Shown in pieces: positions 41,736 to 49,301 of a DNA stretch of 64,000 bases. The stretch is taken from positions 1 to 64,000 of the forward strand of contig NZ_BMVG01000031.1 in the NCBI RefSeq assembly GCF_014650595.1, in the 5' to 3' direction. Position 1 is the stretch's first letter; every line of letters begins with the position of its first letter. This DNA is from Streptomyces alanosinicus. GTDB lineage: Bacteria > Actinomycetota > Actinomycetes > Streptomycetales > Streptomycetaceae. Below the pieces are notes generated by a model that was not told the DNA's origin, ran no database searches, and was given only the letters and a program-made list of their open reading frames with translations. A program made the position numbers and the translations under genes.

Positions 41736-43018
41736 TCGGTCTCCTCGGGCGCAGTGGTGACGGTCAGGCCGCCGGTGGCGCCGAGCGTGCGGATCGCGGC
41801 GATCACCTTCGGGTCGTCGGGAAGGGTGGTCGGGCCGTCGTTTAGGCGCTCGACCAGGCCGGGGGTGAGGACGGCGGGGTCGGCCGCCGTCTCGCAGCTG
41901 CGGAGGAACGCCTGCTTGCCGGTGACCATCAGCCGGTAGGGGGCGCGGACCGCGACGCTCGTGCCGGGCGCGAGGTCGGTGACCGCGAACGCGGCGGCAG
42001 CCTCGTCGCGGGCGAGGTCGTGGTCGGCCTGCTGCCAGCCGCCGTTGCTGAGGACGGTGTACCAGCGCTGGTGGGCGTGCTGCTGTGCGGCGCCCGGCGC
42101 CTGCTGGGCGGCGGTGGTGAACGCGGCGGCGGTCACCGTGCTCAGGCGGCCGGCGAGCTCGCCGGGGCCGGCGGTCAGCGGCTGCATCGGGGACGGCCTG
42201 CCGGCGTCGGTGTCCGGCTCGCTGGCCAGCAGGGCACCGAGCAGGTCCGGTGCGATCCAGGCCCGGGCGATCGCGGCGTCGGGGAGGGTGTAGAGGCAGA
42301 TGGCGACGGAGACGGAGAACTCGCTCTGCCGGCCGACGTGGAAGACCCGCTCGGGCAGGAACAGCGCGTCGCCGGGCTCCAGGGCGAAGTGCTCGCCGTG
42401 CTCCAGGAGCCACGTGTAGTCGCCGTACAGCGGGTCGCTGCCTCCGGTGAGCTTGCGGTACTCCTCGGCCGGCCAGCAGTAGAAGTCCTTGGTGCCGGGC
42501 CCGTAGTGGGTGAGGAACGCGTTCTCGTAGCCCTCGTGGCAGCCAAAGGCGGTCCCGCTGTAGTTGCCGACGAAGGCGACCAGCTCGGCGCCGCCGGCCG
42601 GGAGGCCCCAGCCGTCGATCAGCGCGCCGACGAACTCGCCCAGGCCCGCGGCCAGCGGCTCGCTGACGCTCTCCAGTGTGTTGAGGACCAGGCTGAACCG
42701 CTCGGCGCCGACCTGCTCCTGCATCCACGCAGGAAAGCCGCCGCCCTCGTGCCAGCCGTCGGCGGCCAGCACCTTGTCCACCAGGTCGGGGCGGTGCTCC
42801 TCGCCCACGTACACCCTGGCGTTCGCGGTGATCTCCACCCCGGTGGCGTGGGCACGGCGGATCGCGGCGAAGCCGTCCAGGACGGCGGCCGTGTTCGCCG
42901 CCGAGGCGGGGACGACGCCCTTGAACAGGTACGGGCGCCTCATGCCGGCGGTCTTCTCGGGCAGGATGTCGGTCCAGAACGCGCGGGGCGGAGGCCACGC
43001 TCCGGTGCTGCTGCTCAT
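41732..43018 (-). CDS. Cupin/JmjC-like (ROXA-type) oxygenase
   Basis: 428 residues. The central part (about residues 165-260) has the double-stranded beta-helix of JmjC-like proteins: NYSGTAFGCHEGYENAF with a likely first His and acidic ligand, THYGPGTKDFYCW, then ALEPGDALFLPERVFHVG with the distal His (FHVG). A C-terminal wHTH-like dimerisation/accessory region (about 290-420) follows, as in ribosomal oxygenases. ROXA-type enzymes hydroxylate Arg or His side chains in proteins, which makes a peptide Arg or Lys a reasonable substrate here. It lies between the amidinotransferase and the HDO gene in one operon. Confidence 0.8.
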   Translation of the reverse strand: MSSSTGAWPPPRAFWTDILPEKTAGMRRPYLFKGVVPASAANTAAVLDGFAAIRRAHATGVEITANARVYVGEEHRPDLVDKVLAADGWHEGGGFPAWMQEQVGAERFSLVLNTLESVSEPLAAGLGEFVGALIDGWGLPAGGAELVAFVGNYSGTAFGCHEGYENAFLTHYGPGTKDFYCWPAEEYRKLTGGSDPLYGDYTWLLEHGEHFALEPGDALFLPERVFHVGRQSEFSVSVAICLYTLPDAAIARAWIAPDLLGALLASEPDTDAGRPSPMQPLTAGPGELAGRLSTVTAAAFTTAAQQAPGAAQQHAHQRWYTVLSNGGWQQADHDLARDEAAAAFAVTDLAPGTSVAVRAPYRLMVTGKQAFLRSCETAADPAVLTPGLVERLNDGPTTLPDDPKVIAAIRTLGATGGLTVTTAPEETE

Positions 43019-43091
43019 GGCCGGGTACTCCTTGGGGTTCGGGCCGCGCAGGTGGCGGCCGGACGGGCTTGTTGGGGTGCGGGCCTGGCGT

Positions 43092-44225
43092 TCAGGTCGC
43101 GAGGTAGTCCTCGAGACCGCCGTCGCGGACGGTGTCGAGGGTGAAACAGTGGTGCCCGCCGCCGAACAGGCGCCGGTGCCGGTGCCGGACAGGGACGACG
43201 GTGAAGCCTCGCTGCTCCAGCAGCTCGATCAGCTCCGGGTAGAGCGAGTTGACGACCACCGTGTTCTCGTCGATCGACAGGACGTTGATATCGATGTACC
43301 GGGACGCGGTGGGGATCACGAACCCGAGCGCGTCGTAGTCCTGCTCGGCCACAGCGCTCGGCGGCGGGTAGATCGCCTCCCAGCCGCGCATTGCCTCCGG
43401 CAGGAACTGCAGGTACTGCGGGGATCGCAGCAGCATCAGGCCCGGGCGCAGCGGCACGACGATGGAGTCGACGTGGTTGTCGGCGATCCCCGGCAGCCGG
43501 TGCAGGCGCAGGTCAGGGAAGTTGCGGGCCAGCCACCGGTAGGCCAGCTGGTGGTTGCGGTTGGCGACGTTGCACAGCACGTCGCGGCCCAAGCGGATGC
43601 ACTGCGCGCCGTCGAAGACCATCTCCAGGCCCAGGCCGTCGATCGGCAGGGCGGCCTCGTCGGCCATCGCCGCAGTGACGTCGATGCCCTGTCGGTCGAA
43701 GTAGGCGGTGTCGAGGGAGCCGGCGGCGAGAGCGGGGCGCGGCATGGACAGCCAGTTCGCGCCCTGCTCGAAGTAGCGGGTGAAGTGGGGCTTGAGGTGG
43801 TCGTTCTCGAAGATCCGGCCGCGGATGTGTGGGGCGGTCTCCACGATCGTCTCCCCGAGGATGATCGCGTTGTCGCGGACGTTCAGCGGTGGTGTCGCTC
43901 CGCTGCTCCACCAGGGGGAGGACACCTCGGCGTCCTTGCCCGGAGATGCGGGGCGCAGCACGCGCACCCCGCAGCCGGCCAAGGCGTCGGCGAAGCCGGC
44001 GACGTCCTCGTTCAGCTCGTCGACGATCTGCTGCGGGATCGGCATCTGCCGCTGTCCGTCGGCCAGGTGGGGGGCGACGTTCTCGAAGTAGAACAGCCGC
44101 CAGGTCGGGTCGGCGTCGTGCGCGGTGTAGTGGTCGGCGCGGCCGACGACGACCTCGCGCAACCGGGTGAAGTCGTCGAAGCTGTGCACGCTTGCGGTGG
44201 GCAGGTCGAGCTGGGGATGGGTCAT
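43092..44225 (-). CDS. Amidinotransferase (glycine amidinotransferase-like)
   Basis: 377 residues of the Arg:X amidinotransferase family (AGAT, StrB1, AmtA). The opening SFDDFTRLREVVVGRA is typical; the Asp is in MVFDGAQCIRLGRD, the His in DNHVDSIVVPL and the nucleophilic Cys in GGGHHCFTLDT (about residue 360). It moves an amidino group from arginine to a primary amine. A Lys side chain of the repeat peptide is one candidate acceptor (to homoarginine), or Arg of the peptide could be the donor. ATG 44225 follows GAGGAGG. Confidence 0.88.
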   Translation of the reverse strand: MTHPQLDLPTASVHSFDDFTRLREVVVGRADHYTAHDADPTWRLFYFENVAPHLADGQRQMPIPQQIVDELNEDVAGFADALAGCGVRVLRPASPGKDAEVSSPWWSSGATPPLNVRDNAIILGETIVETAPHIRGRIFENDHLKPHFTRYFEQGANWLSMPRPALAAGSLDTAYFDRQGIDVTAAMADEAALPIDGLGLEMVFDGAQCIRLGRDVLCNVANRNHQLAYRWLARNFPDLRLHRLPGIADNHVDSIVVPLRPGLMLLRSPQYLQFLPEAMRGWEAIYPPPSAVAEQDYDALGFVIPTASRYIDINVLSIDENTVVVNSLYPELIELLEQRGFTVVPVRHRHRRLFGGGHHCFTLDTVRDGGLEDYLAT

Positions 44226-44334
44226 GGTTGGCCGCCTCCTCGGCGGCGGGTGCCGGCACGGCCCGGACGGGCAAGGGGGTGCCGCCCGGGCGGCACTGGG
44301 GCGGTCCGGGCGTGGACAGGATGAAGGGGATCGG

Positions 44335-45414
44335 TCAGACGGCCGCGTGTTCGGCGGCCACGGCCGCGGGGGGTGCGGGCTTGGAGACGAGGCGGGCGAT
44401 GACGTCCTCGATCACGCACGGCACCTCGGGGGTGGAACGGCGGCGGAAGAAATAGCCGGAGCACCACGGCACCTCGTCCCAGCGCTCCAGGCACTCGGAG
44501 AGGAGGGCGGTGGCCTCGGGCAGGCGCCGCCAGGGGATCTTGGGGCACCAGTGGTGCACCGGGTGGAACATGTCGTCGAGGTGGCCGCCGAGCAGGTGCC
44601 GGGTGAGCCAGTGCGAGGACCAGCCGCGGGTCTGCAGCAACACGTCGTCGCGGTTCTCGATCAGCCCGGCGTGGTTGCCGAGGTCGGTGATCCAGGTGAC
44701 CGCTGGCCGCACGAACACCAGCGGGACCAGCCAGTACAGCAGCAGGTCGCGGAGGACGCCGAAGGACCAGCACGTGACGGCGACGCCCGCCCACAGCACC
44801 GCGCGGGCGGCTGGCGCCCACCGGCTCTCCCTCGGGCCGCGGGTCAGCAGCACCCGCAGCGCCGACGTCGGCAGCCGCCACAGCGCGGCCCTGACAAGCA
44901 CCCGCAGCACAAACCCGGTCCGGCTCATCGGCACCCGAACGGTGTGAAGGCGCCCGGCCTGGTACGACTGGAACATCGGATCGGCTCCGGTGCCCAGCTG
45001 CGCGTGGTGCACCCCGTGGGTGACCCGGTAGGGCCGAAGCCCCTCGCCGAGCATGCCGGTCAGCAGGTACCCCACCAGGCGGTTGCCGCGCGCGGTGGCC
45101 AGCAGTTTCGCGTGGACGCACTCGTGCGCCAGGTTCGACAGGTGCCGCTGGCGCACCCCGATGTACAGCACCGCGAGCAGCGGCCCGACGAGGTGCCCGG
45201 CCAGCGCGCCGACGAGCGCCGCCACGACGATCGCGCCGACATCGCACGCGACGTCCCGCAGGCCGACACTCGGAGCGCCGCACAAGCCCTCCAGCTTGCC
45301 GATCAGCTCCGGCCCCAGCGCCTGCCGGACCGGACCGGACGCGCCGGTCGAGTGCCGGGTGCGCCTCGGTGTCTTCTCGCGCCGGCGTACCGACCACCGG
45401 CTGGGCCTGCCCAT
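44335..45414 (-). CDS. Fatty-acid-desaturase-family membrane protein
   Basis: 359 residues with the three His boxes of membrane diiron desaturases/hydroxylases: HECVH (about residue 98), HGVHH (about 134) and HPVHH (about 287), between paired membrane helices (about 55-95, 195-240). Start Met at 45414 is chosen because GGAGGAG precedes it; upstream in-frame Met codons lack ribosome binding sites and would run into the palindrome at 45467. First enzyme gene after the repeat peptide. In this setting it may oxidise a peptide or amino-acid side chain rather than a lipid. Confidence 0.85.
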   Translation of the reverse strand: MGRPSRWSVRRREKTPRRTRHSTGASGPVRQALGPELIGKLEGLCGAPSVGLRDVACDVGAIVVAALVGALAGHLVGPLLAVLYIGVRQRHLSNLAHECVHAKLLATARGNRLVGYLLTGMLGEGLRPYRVTHGVHHAQLGTGADPMFQSYQAGRLHTVRVPMSRTGFVLRVLVRAALWRLPTSALRVLLTRGPRESRWAPAARAVLWAGVAVTCWSFGVLRDLLLYWLVPLVFVRPAVTWITDLGNHAGLIENRDDVLLQTRGWSSHWLTRHLLGGHLDDMFHPVHHWCPKIPWRRLPEATALLSECLERWDEVPWCSGYFFRRRSTPEVPCVIEDVIARLVSKPAPPAAVAAEHAAV

Positions 45415-45466
45415 CTGCTCTCCTCCGGACATCACTGGACTGGAACCGGACATTGGCCTTTCGTGA

Positions 45467-45508
45467 GCTGCTGCCGGTGGGCGGGGCGCCCCGCTCACCG
45501 GCAGCAGC
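45467..45508 (-). promoter_or_regulatory. Strong palindrome after the repeat-peptide gene
   Basis: A 42-bp near-perfect palindrome: 13-bp outer stem (GCTGCTGCCGGTG at 45467-45479 pairing with 45496-45508), one mismatch, then an inner GCGGGG/CCCCGC stem. It begins 26 nt after the peptide stop in the direction of transcription and lies before the desaturase start. Likely a partial terminator or RNA-stabilising hairpin that keeps peptide expression above that of the enzymes. Confidence 0.7.
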
Positions 45509-45534
45509 ACGTCAGCCGATGAGGACGATCGGGG

Positions 45535-45669
45535 TCAGGCGGTGGCGCCGGGGCGCATGCCGAGCTTGACGCCCGGGCGCATGCCGAGCTTGACGGCGAC
45601 CGCGCCGGGGCGCATGCCGAGCTTGACGCCCTCGCCCGGGCGCATTCCGAGCTTCAGCTTCTGGTCCAT
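45535..45669 (-). CDS. Repeat peptide with four KLGMRPG units, candidate RiPP precursor
   Basis: 44 residues: MDQKL, then KLGMRPG four times (residues 6-12, 16-22, 27-33, 35-41) separated by EGV, AVAV and V, ending ATA. The units are identical in protein but differ at silent positions (GGA/GGC, CCG/CCC), so the amino-acid sequence appears to be under selection. GAGAGGAG lies 6 nt before the ATG. There is almost no leader, unlike most RiPP precursors. It heads the minus-strand cluster of two guanidine-modifying enzymes, several iron oxygenases and a nitroreductase. I know no named family with this repeat. Each unit holds one Lys, one Arg and one Met; it could be cut into four similar products. 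Confidence 0.85.
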   Translation of the reverse strand: MDQKLKLGMRPGEGVKLGMRPGAVAVKLGMRPGVKLGMRPGATA

Positions 45670-46105
45670 GTGTTCTCCTCTCGGCCGCGGGCATGCTGCG
45701 GCCGCGCGTGGTGAATCGGATGGTCGAGCCAGAGATGAGCGCGGCTCGAAGGAGCCGGCCAGGCGCTGCGCCGAGGGCGCTGGTGAAGCTGTCGCGCCGA
45801 GTGGCCGTGCCATCACGTTAGGGCCGTGCCAAGGGCAGCAGCAACGGGTTGTGACGTTGCGCCAGGTGCGCCGGGGCGTTGCGCATCCGTTGCGTCCATA
45901 CTGCCTCTGGCCTGGGGAAACGCTCATGCGGGCCGCTGGAATGCCGCCACTCGCCGAGCGCCAGCCCGCTCGGCCGGTGCGCGCGGCCTTCTGCGCTGCG
46001 TCGGCGTGCGGCTACCTTGAGGCGCTCCGAGGAGGGCGCGCCGCCCAAGCCGTACTCCGGTTCGCAAACTTCCTTTTTCCTTGCCTGAGTTGAGAGGAGG
46101 CACGC
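45670..46105. promoter_or_regulatory. Divergent control region of the repeat-peptide cluster
   Basis: 436 bp between the peptide gene (minus) and the synthetase-like gene (plus). It holds three GTTGCG copies (45856-45861, 45878-45884, 45889-45894), the second extended to GTTGCGC, in 40 bp, plus a related GGTTGTGAC just before. These are candidate regulator sites serving both directions. Nothing else recognisable; no good consensus promoter is evident. Confidence 0.5.
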
Positions 46106-46999
46106 ATGTCCGCGCTGTCCGGTCCCATCCGTGCCAAAGCCCACGTGCTGCACGGCCTGCGGACCCTGCTGCACGTGGAGGGCTTCACTGAGCTCGTCAC
46201 CCCCGTCGCCCGCCGCTCCGACCTCGGGCCCGGCCGCCGCGCACCCGCCGGCCTCCACGAAGGCCGGTACCTGCGCGCGATGATCGGCCCGGCGCTGCGC
46301 GTCAACGTGAGCACCGACCTCCCACGGGTGTACGAGATCGGCCCGTGCTTTCGACCCGAGCCCCCGGACGCCCTCCACGCTGGCGAATTCACGATGCTCG
46401 ACTTGTACGCGGCGCACCTCGGCTTCGAGGACCTGATCGACCTCGCCTGGCGCCTGGTCGGGCCGCACCTGCCCTCCTACGCCCCCGAGCGGCTCTCGAT
46501 CGCCGACCACGTCCACGACGAGTTCGGCATCGACCTGCGCACCGAGTCCATCGGCGGCCTGCACTCGCGCATGGCCGTCCGGATCGGCTCCGACGCGGGC
46601 GAGCCGTTCCGCGACGTCCTCGGCCGCTACATCGCCCTCGAACTCGAGGCTGGCACCGTGGGCCGCGCGGTGTTCCTGACCGACTACCCGACCGGCGGCG
46701 ACGAGCCATGCGCCCGCCTGGCCGCCGGCACCACCGCCGTCCTGGAACGGTTCGAGCTGATCGTCGACGGCATCGAACTCGTCCACGGATACACCGACGA
46801 AACGGACCGGAATGCCTTCACCGAACGCGCGAAGGCCGTCGGTCTCTACGACGACGAGCAGCAGCTCGCCCAGGAAGCCGTCGAGGCCGGGGCCGTACCT
46901 GCTGACACCGCGGGCCTCGGCATCGGCATCGAGCGGCTGTGCGCCGCCTCCGCCGGGCTGCGCGACATCACGCCATTCCTCCAGTCCCCCCAGTTCTGA
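46106..46999 (+). CDS. Free-standing class II aminoacyl-tRNA-synthetase-like protein (EpmA/PoxA type)
   Basis: 297 residues corresponding to the catalytic core of LysRS-like class II synthetases without the anticodon-binding domain. Motif 2 is YEIGPCFRPEPP followed by HAGEFTMLDLY (about residues 75-98), and motif 3 is GLGIGIERLC (about 272-281). The closest functional relative by size and layout is EpmA/PoxA, which attaches beta-lysine to a Lys of elongation factor P at a KPG turn. The peptide in this cluster has repeated RPG turns and Lys residues, so aminoacylation of the peptide is a fair hypothesis. RBS GAGAGGAGG. Divergent from the peptide gene and followed 26 bp later by the TauD-like gene. 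Confidence 0.88.
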   Translation: MSALSGPIRAKAHVLHGLRTLLHVEGFTELVTPVARRSDLGPGRRAPAGLHEGRYLRAMIGPALRVNVSTDLPRVYEIGPCFRPEPPDALHAGEFTMLDLYAAHLGFEDLIDLAWRLVGPHLPSYAPERLSIADHVHDEFGIDLRTESIGGLHSRMAVRIGSDAGEPFRDVLGRYIALELEAGTVGRAVFLTDYPTGGDEPCARLAAGTTAVLERFELIVDGIELVHGYTDETDRNAFTERAKAVGLYDDEQQLAQEAVEAGAVPADTAGLGIGIERLCAASAGLRDITPFLQSPQF

Positions 47000-47025
47000 C
47001 GCACGGCTCCCACCCCGGAGGCACG

Positions 47026-47868
47026 ATGGACCTTGCGATCATCCCGCTGCCCGGCGGATTCGGCGCCCGCGTCGAGACCGACCTCGCCCGCACGACCGGC
47101 TCCGCCGCAGCACGCGTTCTCACCGATGCCCTGCACCACCACCGCGTGCTGGTCCTGCCCGGCCAGCACCTCAACCACACCGACCTGGTCGCCGCCGCCT
47201 CCCTGTTCGGCGCCGTCGACACCGCCACCGACCGCCGCTACACGGTCCCCGGCTTCCCCGGCCTCACCATCGTCTCCAACATCCACCAGGACGGCACACC
47301 GATCGGCATCTACGACGGCGACCAGGAGGAGGAGTGGCACGCCGACAACTCCTTCAAGCCTCGGCTGACCGCCGCCACCCTGCTGTACTCGGTCATCACC
47401 CCAGGCGCGGGCGGCGAGACCCGCTTCGCCGACGCCACCCGCGCCTACGCCGGCCTTCCTCCGGCGATGCGCCAGCGGACCGCGGAGATGCGCGCGGTGC
47501 ACTCCGCCGAGCATCTGGGCACCTTACAGAGCCAGGCCAGCGGCGGGCAGTCGTCGGTGGCGGCCGGAAGTCTCGCCGGCCACCCGGAGGTCGAGCACCC
47601 GCTCGTCCTGACGCACCCTGTCACCGGCGCCCGTTCGCTGCTGCTCGGTTCCATGGTGATCCGCGGCATCACCGGCCTGTCCCAACAGGACAGCCGTGGC
47701 ATGCTCGACGAACTGCTGCGGCACACGACCAGCGAGCGATACGTCTACAGCCACTGCTGGAGACAGGGCGACCTGGTCGTATGGGACAACCTCGCCACAC
47801 TCCACACCGCCTCCCCGTGCGACAGCTCCCGCAACCGCCGGCTGCTGTACCGCGCCGTCGTCCGATAG
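47026..47868 (+). CDS. TauD/TfdA-like 2-oxoglutarate/Fe(II) dioxygenase
   Basis: 280 residues. The metal site is H-A-D in EEEWHADNSF (about residues 104-113) with the distal His in ATLHTASPCD (about 258-267) and the 2-oxoglutarate-binding Arg in RNRRLLYR (about 270-277). Reaction would be C-H hydroxylation or desaturation. ATG 47026 follows CGGAGG, 26 bp after the synthetase-like gene, so the two are co-transcribed. It adds a further oxygenase class to the peptide cluster. Confidence 0.88.
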   Translation: MDLAIIPLPGGFGARVETDLARTTGSAAARVLTDALHHHRVLVLPGQHLNHTDLVAAASLFGAVDTATDRRYTVPGFPGLTIVSNIHQDGTPIGIYDGDQEEEWHADNSFKPRLTAATLLYSVITPGAGGETRFADATRAYAGLPPAMRQRTAEMRAVHSAEHLGTLQSQASGGQSSVAAGSLAGHPEVEHPLVLTHPVTGARSLLLGSMVIRGITGLSQQDSRGMLDELLRHTTSERYVYSHCWRQGDLVVWDNLATLHTASPCDSSRNRRLLYRAVVR

Positions 47869-47950
47869 CCGAAGACCTCGCGTCACACCGCCGGATGACC
47901 TGCGGTCGGAACGCGAAGGCCGCCCCCGTAACCGCCCTTAGGTTTTGCCC

Positions 47951-49180
47951 ATGACCGTAAAGGTTCCTCTGAAAGAGTCCGCACTCAACGCCGAGCGCAT
48001 CGCTCGTATCGGCCGCGAAGTCCACAGTGTTTGCCCCGAGTTCGATGCCGACGGCTTCGCCCGGTCGGTCATGGCCGACCTTCCCGGGCTGGAGCTGAAG
48101 GACCGGATCACCCGCACCAGCGAGGGCCTGCACGCCTACCTTCCGGTCACCGGCCCGGAGGCGCTCGAGGTCCTGCTGCGCTCGCTGCCGCCGACTCCCG
48201 AAGCGGCCGGCGTGACCACCGACTTCGGCCTGCACATCTACTCGCCCCACTCCGACTACGTCTCCCGCTACCTGCGCACAGCCGAGCACCTGGACCAGGC
48301 CCTGGCCGCTCTCGCGCGCCTGACCCGGTACTTCTCGGCCGAGGTCGCAGCGAGGCACTTTCTGGCCAGCTTCCCCGACGAGACGATGAAGGCCGTCCAG
48401 ACGTGGTCTCGCGACGAGGACCATCGGGTCCGCCGACTGGCGAGCGAAGCAACCCGTCCCCGCCTGCCCTGGGCCCCACGAATCGCCCTGCCCACCGGTG
48501 CGGCGCTGCCCGTCCTTGACCAGCTCTACACCGACACCAGTTCCTATGTGCGCACCTCGGTCGCCAACCATCTCCATGACCTCTCCACGGACCAGCCCGA
48601 ACTGGTGCTCGCCACCCTTCAGCGGTGGAAGGAGTCGGGCCGCGCCACCGGCCAGCACATGACGTTCATCGCCCGGGAGGCTCTGCGTAGCAGGCTGAAG
48701 AAGGGCTGGCCGGAGGCCTACGCGTTCCTTGGGTACGCGCACGATGCGCCGGTTGAGCTGACGCCCCTGACCATGGAGCGCAACCAGCTGTCCGACGGCG
48801 ACACCCTCAGCTTCTCCGCCGCTCTCACGAGCACCGCCCCGGGGCCGGTGCACGTGATGTTCGTGATCTCCACAACGACGCAAACCGGAAGGCCGCGCGA
48901 GAAGGCGTACTTCCTTCATCGCGGCACAACCGAGCCGGGCCGGGAACTGCACCTCGCCAAGAATCACGTGCTGCGCTCCACCGCTACGTGGAAGGTGTCT
49001 CCGGGCCCTACTCCATTGCCCTCCAGGTCAACGGTCGCCGCTTCCCTCCCGTCACCTTCACGGTCCTCAACGCCTGATTCCCACTCCGGCCGCTTCCTGA
49101 TCTCAAACCCCTGCCGCAGGACCGTCGCCGACATCCGCCGTGGGGTCGGTCAGCCCTGTCCGCTATCCCCACCTGACTGA
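47951..49180 (+). CDS. HEAT-repeat AlkD-like DNA alkylation repair protein, 3' frameshift
   Basis: As read, 409 residues. The N-terminal two thirds are an AlkD-type HEAT-like fold (SVMADLPGLELKDRITR, AARHFLASFPDETMKAV with WSRDEDHRVRRLASEATRP, the family's typical W-x-R-D/E helix; DTSSYVRTSVANHLHD). A C-terminal beta domain follows (LTPLTMERNQLSDGDTL). Near 49003 the natural frame changes: the alternative frame reads SGPYSIALQVNGRRFPPVTF to TGA at 49075-49077, whereas the annotated frame runs on into a Ser/Pro-rich tail to 49180. The last 30 residues are thus probably wrong or mutated; the HEAT part is intact. ATG 47951. Confidence 0.7.
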   Translation: MTVKVPLKESALNAERIARIGREVHSVCPEFDADGFARSVMADLPGLELKDRITRTSEGLHAYLPVTGPEALEVLLRSLPPTPEAAGVTTDFGLHIYSPHSDYVSRYLRTAEHLDQALAALARLTRYFSAEVAARHFLASFPDETMKAVQTWSRDEDHRVRRLASEATRPRLPWAPRIALPTGAALPVLDQLYTDTSSYVRTSVANHLHDLSTDQPELVLATLQRWKESGRATGQHMTFIAREALRSRLKKGWPEAYAFLGYAHDAPVELTPLTMERNQLSDGDTLSFSAALTSTAPGPVHVMFVISTTTQTGRPREKAYFLHRGTTEPGRELHLAKNHVLRSTATWKVSPGPTPLPSRSTVAASLPSPSRSSTPDSHSGRFLISNPCRRTVADIRRGVGQPCPLSPPD

Positions 49181-49301
49181 TCGGCCCGCTGCCGCTGTCG
49201 GGACGAGCCGCAGGTCATATCGCACGACCGGCTGATCAGCCGGCAGCGAGGACTCATCGGTCACCGCACGACTCACGACAACAAACGGGAGAAGCACGCA
49301 C

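Noticed and set aside
45542-45660. CRISPR array or tandem DNA repeat at the KLGMRPG repeats
   Set aside because: Spacing varies (1-4 codons), units are 21 bp and in frame, and changes are silent; this is a coding repeat.
45535-45927. A longer version of the repeat peptide (130 residues) as a precursor with a leader
   Set aside because: The upstream part has poor composition and no ribosome binding site, while GAGAGGAG stands right before the ATG at 45669.
45542-46093. Plus-strand frame with APGRMPSLTPGRMPSL repeats across the peptide gene
   Set aside because: It is the reverse reading of the KLGMRPG repeats. The minus strand has the ribosome binding site and the enzyme operon; the plus frame lacks both and runs on into the synthetase promoter.
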